Translations under genes and position numbers: made by a program
Source: Scybalenecus merdavium
GTDB lineage: Bacteria > Bacillota > Clostridia > Oscillospirales > Acutalibacteraceae
Direction of reading: 5' to 3'
Length of the DNA stretch: 56,994 bases
Assembly: GCA_018714405.1 (NCBI GenBank)
Contig: DVNM01000033.1
Coordinates: 1-56,994 of the forward strand
Notes under the pieces: model-generated
What the model was told of the DNA's origin: nothing
Seen by the model: only the letters and a program-made list of their open reading frames with translations
The model's database searches: none
Shown: piece after piece, positions 50,568 to 56,994 of the stretch
How positions within the stretch are numbered: the first letter of the stretch is position 1
Layout: every line of letters begins with the position of its first letter

Positions 50568-52040
50568 TTACCTGCCTGCCTTTTCGCGCAGCTGCAAAAT
50601 GATCTCGTCGTGGCGCGCCGATGTCATTCGGCAGAAGAAAAACGGCACGGCCGAAAGCACGGAAGCGGCGAGCGCGATCACAATGCTGTATGTGATGATC
50701 GGGTTGCGGATGTCCGCGTTGACGAGCACGCTGTAATCGGTCAGGCCGTCTGCTCCGGCTGCAAGGCCGAAGTGTTCATACACATAAGTCAGCAAAAATG
50801 TGGAAAAAATGCTGCCGACGACCGAAAACACCAGCTGAATGTTTTGCACAAAGCCCTCTACGCGCTCGCCGGTTTTCAGCTGCTGTTCGTCGAGCGCGTC
50901 CGCACTCAGAGATGTTTGAATAATATACTGCGGACCGCTTGCAAAGTTAAAAAGGTACAGTGCCACAACGAAAAACACAATGCTGTTTTGAAAAGTCAGC
51001 AGCATAATGACGGCCGCGACAGCATTGAGCAGAAAAGAACCGGCGCCGAACCGCCTGTAGCCCAGTTTTTTGATCAACAGCGGCGCAAGCAGCATACCCG
51101 GAATAAAGGCCGTGGATGTGATCGTGGGCAAAATGCCGTACATGGCACTGGAATTCAGCTGGTAAAGGCATATCCAGCCCAGCAGCACCGAAATGGCGCC
51201 GCGCGAACCGTCGAAAAACTTGGAGAGCGCCACGATCCAAAAATTGGGATTGGCGGCAAACTGCTTCAGCCCCTGGCTGATCTTGACTTTTTCGCGCTTT
51301 TCCTGCGGCTGCGTGTCAATTACGCGCTCGTTTGTTTTGGCCATAACGACCAGCCCCACCAAAAAGCCGACCAATGTAAAAGCCGGCAGCAAAATACGGT
51401 AGGCCATAATATCCAAAAGCCCCTGCTCGCCGAAAAACACCTCGGCAAACACCGGCAAGATCAAACTGACGAGCGACGGTCCCAAATTGGAGACGAACTC
51501 GGAAATGCTCATGATCGCCGTGCGTTCGTTAGAATTCGGCGAAATGACCTGCGAAATGCCCATATAGGCGTTGTTGTAAACATGCTGGCCAATGTAAAGA
51601 ATGTTATAAAACAGGCCGATCAGCACCATTTTAACAATATTGCTGCCATCAAGCGGCACCAGCCATGTGATGCCGACCACACCGATCAGACACGGAATGC
51701 CCGCCCAAAGCAGGTACGGCCGAAATTTGCCGCGCTTTGTGTTTGTATTGTCGACCAGCCAGCTGACAAGCGGCGTTTTGAGCACGCTGATGACATTCGA
51801 GATGATGAAAAGGATCATCAGATCGGACGGGCTGAGCCGGTAGATGGAGCCAACCAGCAAACAGGTAGCCGACATGGTGATTTGGCTGACCATGGAATTG
51901 ACCGTTTTTACGCCGATACCGCCGCCGCTGAAAACAGCGATCTCCTTGTACGGCACAAAACAGCCCTGCGGCGGCACGTTCCAGTATTGCTTCAAATTGG
52001 TCAGTGCGTTTTGCACAACGTCCAGTGCACGCTTTTTCAA
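50568..52040 (-). CDS. GPH/MFS-type transporter
   Basis: The 490-residue protein has about 12 helices. It carries a GPH-like second loop (SWLVDNTNTKRGKFRPYLLW) and the conserved residues SPNSNERTAIMSISEF. It probably imports a sugar or sugar derivative with a cation. The start TTG (52040) has AGGGGG 8 nt upstream. A TATAAT at 52085-52080 (minus) has no good -35. It is followed by an extracellular phosphoesterase gene, which suggests that a dephosphorylated product may be taken up. Confidence 0.85.
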   Translation of the reverse strand: MKKRALDVVQNALTNLKQYWNVPPQGCFVPYKEIAVFSGGGIGVKTVNSMVSQITMSATCLLVGSIYRLSPSDLMILFIISNVISVLKTPLVSWLVDNTNTKRGKFRPYLLWAGIPCLIGVVGITWLVPLDGSNIVKMVLIGLFYNILYIGQHVYNNAYMGISQVISPNSNERTAIMSISEFVSNLGPSLVSLILPVFAEVFFGEQGLLDIMAYRILLPAFTLVGFLVGLVVMAKTNERVIDTQPQEKREKVKISQGLKQFAANPNFWIVALSKFFDGSRGAISVLLGWICLYQLNSSAMYGILPTITSTAFIPGMLLAPLLIKKLGYRRFGAGSFLLNAVAAVIMLLTFQNSIVFFVVALYLFNFASGPQYIIQTSLSADALDEQQLKTGERVEGFVQNIQLVFSVVGSIFSTFLLTYVYEHFGLAAGADGLTDYSVLVNADIRNPIITYSIVIALAASVLSAVPFFFCRMTSARHDEIILQLREKAGR

Positions 52041-52149
52041 AGTACATTCCCCCTGCGCACATCAAGCTGTATAAAACTGATTATACCGCTTTTTGACGAA
52101 CACCGCCATAACAAAACAGTTAAAAAAAATATACAAAAAAAGAATGTAA

Positions 52150-52179
52150 TTGAATTTATATTCGCCTTTATTGTATAAT
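52150..52179 (+). promoter_or_regulatory. Promoter of the pncC operon
   Basis: TTGAAT (52150-52155) and TATAAT (52174-52179) with an 18 bp spacer. Confidence 0.75.
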
Positions 52180-52201
52180 TGTAAAAAGGGAAGGATAAAT
52201 C

Positions 52202-52678
52202 ATGACAACAGAAGAAAAAGTAGTAAATTTTTTAATGCAAAAAGGCAAAAAAATCGCTTTTGCCGAAAGCTGCACCGGCGGGCTCTGCTGCGCAAGGCTT
52301 GTGTCTGTGCCAAACGCCTCCGGTGTGCTTGACGTCAGCTTTGTCACCTACGCAAACGAGGCGAAGGTGCGTTTCCTTGGTGTGCACGACTCCGTGATCA
52401 AACAGTTTGGCGTAGTCAGCGAACCGGTAGCCGGCGAAATGGCCGGGGGTGTTTGCCGCGCGGCAGACTGCAGTGTGGGCGTAGGGGTCAGCGGCATTGC
52501 CGGACCGACCGGCGGCAGCCCGGAAAAGCCGGTGGGCACCGTTTGCTTCGGCTTTTGCATAGATGGCCGGACAAGCGTTTACACCAAACACTTCGGCAGC
52601 ATAGGCCGCAACGCCGTGCGCGAAAAGAGCGCCGATTTTGTGTTTGAAACGCTGCTGCACCTGCTGGAGGAAGCATGA
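52202..52678 (+). CDS. pncC: Nicotinamide-nucleotide amidase (CinA C-terminal domain)
   Basis: The 158-residue protein is a stand-alone CinA C-terminal domain, which deamidates nicotinamide mononucleotide in NAD recycling. It has FAESCTGGLCCARL, SFVTYANEAKVRFLGV and VGVSGIAGPTGGSPEKPVGT in the family order. GGAAGG precedes the ATG at 52202. It overlaps the asparaginase gene by 4 nt. Confidence 0.95.
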   Translation: MTTEEKVVNFLMQKGKKIAFAESCTGGLCCARLVSVPNASGVLDVSFVTYANEAKVRFLGVHDSVIKQFGVVSEPVAGEMAGGVCRAADCSVGVGVSGIAGPTGGSPEKPVGTVCFGFCIDGRTSVYTKHFGSIGRNAVREKSADFVFETLLHLLEEA

Positions 52679-53673
52679 AGACCGCGCTGATCTTTACCGG
52701 CGGCACGATCGGCAGCACGCAGAAAAACGGCCGCATTGCCCCGGATACGCAGACATCCAGCGCTTTAACAGGCTTGATAGACGCGGGGCATGCGCAGCCG
52801 TTTGATTTTGTCTGCGCCTCGCCCTATATGGCACTGAGCGAAAGCCTGAACGGCACGCGCCTGAACCGCCTGATCGCCTGTGTACGCGAACAGATGGCCG
52901 CCGGCGCACAGGCCACCATTGTTTTTCACGGCACAGACACGCTGGCCTACACGGCGGCGGCGCTGGGCTACGCGTTTGGCAACGGCAGCATCCCGATCGT
53001 TCTGGTCAGCGCAAACCACCCGGCAGACGATGCGCGTTCCAACGCCAAGGCAAATCTTTTCGGTGCGCTGGATTTTCTGACACAGACAAATGCGCACGGC
53101 GTTTTTGTGGTCTACAAAAACCGGGGCAATTCCGTATTTGTGCACCGCGGTACCAGGCTTCTGGAACAGGCCGCTTTTGACGACGATGTGTTCAGCGCAG
53201 CCGGGCAGTATTTCGGCCGCTTTACAGAAAACGGCCAATTCCAGAAAAATCCCGGCTATAACGAAGAAAAAGACGAGCTGGAGCCGTTTGCAGACATTTC
53301 GTTTTGCGAAAACAGCGGTGTGCTGCACTTTCTGCCCCGCCCCGGCATGCCCCTGCCAGCCATTGCCGGCGATATAAAGGCTGTGCTTCTGGACAGTTAC
53401 CATTCCGGCAGCATCGGCACCGAAAGCCGCGCACTGCAAGCTTTCTGCCGCGAAGCGCAGGAAAAGGAAATCCCCATTTTTCTGACCGGGCAGAAAAGCA
53501 GCTACGAAAGCGCAGCAGCATTTAAAAAACTGCACATACAGCCGCTGGAATGCCTGCCGCCGGTAAGCGCTTATATAAAAGCCTGGGCACTCAGCAGCAC
53601 GGACTGCGATTGGGCAAAAATGACCCGTTCGCTCGGCGGCGACCGGATATTACTGAACAACAATGAATTATAA
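52675..53673 (+). CDS. ansA: L-asparaginase type I
   Basis: The 332-residue enzyme hydrolyses L-asparagine to aspartate and ammonia. Its threonine nucleophile lies in IFTGGTIGS (Thr11), and the second catalytic set in FHGTDTLAYTAAALGY (Thr87, Asp88). VLVSANHPADDARSNAK contains the lysine of the site. There is no signal peptide, so it is the cytoplasmic type. The start overlaps pncC (ATGA). Confidence 0.92.
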   Translation: MKTALIFTGGTIGSTQKNGRIAPDTQTSSALTGLIDAGHAQPFDFVCASPYMALSESLNGTRLNRLIACVREQMAAGAQATIVFHGTDTLAYTAAALGYAFGNGSIPIVLVSANHPADDARSNAKANLFGALDFLTQTNAHGVFVVYKNRGNSVFVHRGTRLLEQAAFDDDVFSAAGQYFGRFTENGQFQKNPGYNEEKDELEPFADISFCENSGVLHFLPRPGMPLPAIAGDIKAVLLDSYHSGSIGTESRALQAFCREAQEKEIPIFLTGQKSSYESAAAFKKLHIQPLECLPPVSAYIKAWALSSTDCDWAKMTRSLGGDRILLNNNEL

Positions 53674-53696
53674 ATATATAAAATGAAGGAGGAAAA

Positions 53697-55187
53697 ATGA
53701 TAACAGCAAAAGGACGGGCGGCTTTAAAAGTGCTGCTCAGGATTTTAGCGGTGTTCCTGGCGGTCATTCTGGTCGCCGGCGCGGCCATAGGGGCATATTT
53801 TCTTCAGCCAAAGGTGAGTACTATGAAAATCCATGTGAACCCGGACAAAGAATACCAGACGATCGACGGCTTCGGCTCTTCGGCCTGCTGGTGGAGCCAG
53901 TATGCCGGCGCCAGCGAAAACGCCGAGGAAATTTCGGAGCTGCTGTTCGGCGAAAGCGGGCTTGGGCTCAACATCTACCGCTACAACATCGGCGCCGGCG
54001 AGGCCGACAATCCGAACTCTCCGATCACCAATCCTTGGCGCAAAACAGAGAGCTTTTACTACCGGAACGAAGAGACCGGCCGGTGGGAATATGACTTCAG
54101 CCGCGACGCGGCCGCGCAGGAGATGCTGCGCCTGTCTCTTGCAAAAGAAGTGGACACGGTCGTGCTCTTTGCCAACTCACCGCATTATTCCATGACGATC
54201 AGCGGTACGGCAGCCGGCAACCCGGGCGACTACGTCACCAATATAAATGAAGACCAGTACGATGCGTATGTAGACTATTTTCTGGACATCACCGAGTATT
54301 TTATTCGCCAAGGCGTGCCGGTCAAATACATCAGCCCGATCAATGAACCGCAGTGGTCATGGAGCAGTAAAGACCAAAAGCAGGAGGGCACGCACTACGA
54401 GCCGAAAGAAATGGCCGAGCTGCTGTCGCGCTTTGCAAAGGCCATAGAAGAACGCGGCCTGAATGTGACGCTGATGGGGCCTGAAAGCGGCGAGATCGGC
54501 GAAACGAACCGCACCTACATGTCGCTGCTTAAAGAGGACGAAACGACTTACAACGCGATGGACGGCTTTGCCTACCACAGCTACTGGAAAGACAATGACC
54601 CCGGTGTCAAACTAAAATTCGGCCTTCAGTTTGCGAACCGCTGGAAAAACAAAAAGCTGCACATGACCGAGTGGTGCGAACTGCCTTGTGAACACGCCGT
54701 GAACGACTTCGGCGGCGCCCTGGTAACGGCGCGCGTCATCAGCGACGATCTGACCCTGTCCGGCGCCAATAGCTGGAGCGCCTGGACTGGCATAAACCAA
54801 AAAACCAGCGACAACCCGGACGAGGACTTTTCGGACGGCCTGCTGACGAGCAACGACGACTGCTCCGAATACAGCGTGACGATGCACTACTACGCGCTGG
54901 CGCACTTCAGCAAATATATCGAGCCGGGCGCTGTGTGCATCCAGGCGGCCAAAAGCGGCTACAGCGACACGCTGCGCGTCAGCGGCTTCAAAAACCCGGA
55001 CGGCTCGCGCGTGATCGTGCTGGTGAGCGAAGGGGAAGAAACAGCCGTGCGGCTGCAGGACGAGGCGCAGACGATGCAGGTCATCACCTCCACTTCCGAA
55101 AAGCAGCTGGAGACGACCTTTGACGGCGCCTACAGTGAAAAGCTGACCCTGCCGGGCAACAGCATTACGACTGTGATTTTGAAATAA
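53697..55187 (+). CDS. GH30-like glycoside hydrolase, membrane-anchored
   Basis: The 496-residue protein has an N-terminal helix (about 11-34) and a clan-A TIM barrel with a C-terminal beta domain. The catalytic acid/base is Glu217 (YISPINEPQWSW) and the nucleophile Glu325 (KLHMTEWCELP). DGFGSSACWW and AYHSYW are also typical of GH30. The family includes beta-1,6-galactanases, glucosylceramidase-like enzymes and xylanases, so specificity is open. GGAGGA precedes the ATG at 53697. It would act outside the membrane. Confidence 0.9.
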   Translation: MITAKGRAALKVLLRILAVFLAVILVAGAAIGAYFLQPKVSTMKIHVNPDKEYQTIDGFGSSACWWSQYAGASENAEEISELLFGESGLGLNIYRYNIGAGEADNPNSPITNPWRKTESFYYRNEETGRWEYDFSRDAAAQEMLRLSLAKEVDTVVLFANSPHYSMTISGTAAGNPGDYVTNINEDQYDAYVDYFLDITEYFIRQGVPVKYISPINEPQWSWSSKDQKQEGTHYEPKEMAELLSRFAKAIEERGLNVTLMGPESGEIGETNRTYMSLLKEDETTYNAMDGFAYHSYWKDNDPGVKLKFGLQFANRWKNKKLHMTEWCELPCEHAVNDFGGALVTARVISDDLTLSGANSWSAWTGINQKTSDNPDEDFSDGLLTSNDDCSEYSVTMHYYALAHFSKYIEPGAVCIQAAKSGYSDTLRVSGFKNPDGSRVIVLVSEGEETAVRLQDEAQTMQVITSTSEKQLETTFDGAYSEKLTLPGNSITTVILK

Positions 55188-55198
55188 GGAGCATACAT

Positions 55199-55708
55199 AT
55201 GGAACCGATTGCAAAATTTGAAAAAGTATCGTTTGAACAGTTTGAAAAAGACTTTATAAAAGCATTTCCCGAAGCGGCGGACGTGCGCGCCCTCTACGAC
55301 GCGATCTGCCTGCCGAAACGCGCGACGAGCGGCAGCGCCGGCTACGACTTTTTTGCCCCGGCCGCTTTTACCGTTGCTGCCGGACAGGGGCTTCTTGTGC
55401 CGACCGGCATCCGCGCAAAGATGGCGCCCGGCTGGGTGCTGCAGATCTTTCCGCGCAGCGGGCTTGGCTTTAAGCACCGCCTGCAGCTGGACAACACCGT
55501 GGGCATCATCGACAGCGATTACTACGGCTCCTCCAACGAAGGGCACATTATGATCAAGCTGACGTGCGATGCCAAAGACAGCGGCCACGCCTGCCCGGTG
55601 GAACAGGGCGCAGGCTTTGCGCAGGGCATCTTTTTGCCCTACGGCCTGGCGGAGGAAGACGAAGTGAGCGCCGTGCGCGACGGCGGCTTCGGCTCGACTA
55701 CAAAATAA
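55199..55708 (+). CDS. dut: dUTP diphosphatase
   Basis: The 169-residue enzyme hydrolyses dUTP to dUMP. The five trimeric-dUTPase motifs appear in order: GSAGYDFFA, FPRSGLG (Ser87), NTVGIIDSDYYG (Asp105), EQGAGFAQGIFLPY and DGGFGSTTK at the C terminus. It has an extra N-terminal segment of about 40 residues. AAGGAG precedes the ATG. It follows the GH30 gene by 11 nt. Confidence 0.92.
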   Translation: MEPIAKFEKVSFEQFEKDFIKAFPEAADVRALYDAICLPKRATSGSAGYDFFAPAAFTVAAGQGLLVPTGIRAKMAPGWVLQIFPRSGLGFKHRLQLDNTVGIIDSDYYGSSNEGHIMIKLTCDAKDSGHACPVEQGAGFAQGIFLPYGLAEEDEVSAVRDGGFGSTTK

Positions 55709-55726
55709 CCACACGCAAAGCATGAA

Positions 55727-55758
55727 AAAATACCCGGTTCTATGACCGGGTATTTTTT
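55727..55758. terminator. Bidirectional terminator after dut
   Basis: The arms AATACCCGGT and ACCGGGTATT are flanked by A- and T-tracts. It is shared with the pseudogene on the minus strand. Confidence 0.9.
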
Positions 55759-55759
55759 A

Positions 55760-56079
55760 TTACTGTGCATAGTACTTTGCCTGTGCGTTCCAAAGGCGGC
55801 TGTATTCGCCGGCCTGCTCCAGCAGTGAATCATGCGTGCCGTACTCACAAAGCTGCCGCTGATCAGCGTGATCTTCAGCACCAGCTGCGGGATCGAAACG
55901 CCGGCCTCTATACTGTCGATCATGGCCTTTGGCACATAAGCGCCGAGCATGGGCACAACAATGAGCGCCGGCACCCACACAAGCAGATACATAAAGCTTT
56001 TGGCATTCCACTTTGCCCAGTTTTGAAACATATATTTAATATTGTCCAAATAACGGATCTTTTCACGTTTTTCCTGCAT
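55760..56079 (-). pseudogene. Internally deleted ABC exporter gene
   Basis: The start (ATG 56079, GAGGGGG upstream) encodes the N-terminal 75 or so residues of a type-1 ABC exporter: KYMFQNWAKWNAKSFMYLLV, a helix, then PKAMIDSIEAG. After QLVLKITLISGS the frame breaks. The next 25 codons, in another frame, encode EYGTHDSLLEQAGEYSRLWN and a stop, which is the C-terminal end of the ATPase domain. The junction near 55850-55860 therefore joins the two ends with most of the gene missing. It cannot make a working transporter. Confidence 0.85.
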
Positions 56080-56246
56080 AGAATCCCCCTCCAGAGCAAA
56101 ATGAAATAAAAGCCTTGATTTTATTATAGACCGCACAAAGTGCGCCGTCAATTCCAAAAAATGATTTCTACCGGAATGTATAGGAAAATGACCCGTTTTG
56201 ACATCCCAAAGAATATACAACTGCCCAGCACCATTATAAACACTTT

Positions 56247-56299
56247 GTTTATATAAGTCAACAAAATAAGATTAAAATATCAACTGTTGGTTTATATAA
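56247..56299 (+). promoter_or_regulatory. Candidate operator upstream of the XRE regulator
   Basis: A 10 bp direct repeat, GTTTATATAA, occurs at 56247-56256 and 56290-56299, 43 bp apart. The second copy forms the -10 TATAAT region. This placing suggests autoregulation by the XRE protein. Confidence 0.5.
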
Positions 56300-56319
56300 T
56301 GAAACAAAGAGGTGTATAT

Positions 56320-56637
56320 ATGGCAGAGAACCGCAAAGCGGCCACCGAGATCGGCCAAAGAATTTACACAAGAAGAAAACAGCTTGGCATGACACAGGAA
56401 CAGCTTTGTGAAATGGCCGGCACCACGCCGCAGGCCATTTCCAACTACGAGCGCGGCGAACGCGAGCTGAAAGCCAGCGCCGTTGTCAAAATTGCCGAGG
56501 CACTGCACGTCAGCTGTGACTGGCTGCTGACCGGGCGCGGCACCGACGGTGCGCCGGCCGCCTTTGCCGGCCTTTCGCCGGAAAAAAGAAAAATCGCCGA
56601 AGACATTTTGAACCTTTGCGCCCGGCTGGGCCGATAA
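56320..56637 (+). CDS. XRE-family HTH transcriptional regulator
   Basis: The 105-residue protein contains an HTH_3 domain (IGQRIYTRRKQLGMTQEQLC, then TTPQAISNYERGERELKAS) and VSCDWLLTGRG. The C-terminal 30 residues may form an oligomerisation helix. AGAGGTG precedes the ATG at 56320. It has no evident partner antitoxin or toxin gene. Its terminator lies next to element copy 3. Confidence 0.9.
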   Translation: MAENRKAATEIGQRIYTRRKQLGMTQEQLCEMAGTTPQAISNYERGERELKASAVVKIAEALHVSCDWLLTGRGTDGAPAAFAGLSPEKRKIAEDILNLCARLGR

Positions 56638-56639
56638 AA

Positions 56640-56663
56640 AGAGCATCCCTTTACGGATGCTCT
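56640..56663 (+). repeat. Terminator hairpin abutting element copy 3
   Basis: The 24 bp hairpin contains AGCATCCCTTTACGGATGCT. It follows the XRE stop but has no U-tract; the element starts immediately (GAGACTGTCG). A second copy would lie beyond the window if the pattern holds. Confidence 0.85.
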
Positions 56664-56994
56664 GAGACTGTCGAAAAAGCCGGTTGAACCGCGCGTAGAA
56701 GAAATTTTGAAAAACAGGCCGCTATTTTTCTCAAGCAGAAAAGCATCTTGCTCTCTAAAGGAAATAAAGCACTTTAAAAGCAGAAAAACCGCACGACTGT
56801 GCGGTTTTTGCGCTTTTTGTCTTTTGCTCGGGGGCAGTACCTAGGGGGTCTCCAAAAAGCCACATGGCTTTTTGGGGAGAGGAGAAATGCACGCTTGAAG
56901 TGAGCAATCGCCGCAAAAAATTATTCAAAAGGCGGTTGCGAACGTATCGGCGTGCATTTAGACGACGGCACCACCTCGCAAAATACAAAATCCA
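56664..56994 (-). mobile_element. Terminator-associated dispersed element, copy 3 (partial, inverted)
   Basis: In reverse orientation to copies 1 and 2, this shows GAGACTGTCGAAAAAGCCGG (the right end), then the AAAAACCGCACGACTGTGCG terminator. The middle block of copy 2 follows (CCAAAAAGCCAC palindrome, and GCACGCTTGAAGTGAGCAAT). It runs past the window end, so its left hairpin is not seen. Confidence 0.88.

Noticed and set aside
50556..52178. A 540-residue open frame opposite the third GPH transporter
   Set aside because: Antisense shadow with no recognisable domain or start context.

Overview
The window looks like a chromosomal segment of a Gram-positive, obligately anaerobic gut-type Firmicute, probably a Clostridia/Oscillospiraceae-like organism. 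This rests on strong GGAGG ribosome-binding sites, sigma-A promoters with 16-18 bp spacers, many Rho-independent terminators, TagF/CDP-glycerol transferases, Van-type two-component genes, FN3/SH3 cell-wall hydrolases and GPH-family sugar transporters. The genus cannot be fixed from the sequence alone.

Positions 1-8050 (minus strand) are housekeeping. Read 5' to 3' the order is rpmG-secE-nusG-rplK-rplA, an L10 leader with rplJ-rplL, a flavin reductase-like gene, SRP RNA, dnaX-ybaB-recR-smpB and tmRNA. The usual rpoBC does not follow rplL. Positions 8391-15566 hold an RCC1-like lipoprotein, two FAD oxidoreductases, a MATE exporter behind a strong attenuator-like hairpin, and a BIg2/SH3/C39-like secreted protein. 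tRNA-Gln follows, with a duplicated 3' end and terminator.

Positions 16345-22284 carry two GPH transporters, a formylglycine-type sulfatase, a lipoprotein and a small tyrosine phosphatase; the first four look like glycan or sulfate-ester use. Positions 22333-28481 form a response regulator, histidine kinase, ABC ATPase, FtsX-type permease and membrane-anchored beta-sandwich protein module. tRNA-Pro, a kinase-like gene, tRNA-Thr, a WYL regulator, an AT-rich orphan gene and a phosphoesterase follow. Next come divergent FtsH-like (without membrane anchor) and HtpX-like proteases.

Positions 35842-44447 are an envelope island: a 1117-residue repeat glucosaminidase, a TagF-glycosyltransferase fusion, an acyltransferase and a second CDP-glycerol transferase. 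Positions 44608-52040 hold two metallophosphoesterases, a vanR-vanS-vanY set without ligase genes, and a third GPH transporter. Positions 52202-56637 hold pncC, asparaginase, a GH30-like hydrolase, dUTPase, an internally deleted ABC exporter pseudogene and an XRE regulator.

The most unusual feature is a non-coding dispersed element present in three copies (35478-35763, 46253-46656 and 56664 to the window end). Each copy abuts a gene-terminal Rho-independent terminator hairpin. In the two complete copies the same 24 bp hairpin is perfectly duplicated on both sides. The left end is a long hairpin with a compensatory base change between copies, and the body carries its own bidirectional terminator. 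It looks like a small non-autonomous mobile element that targets terminators and replaces the termination function it disrupts.
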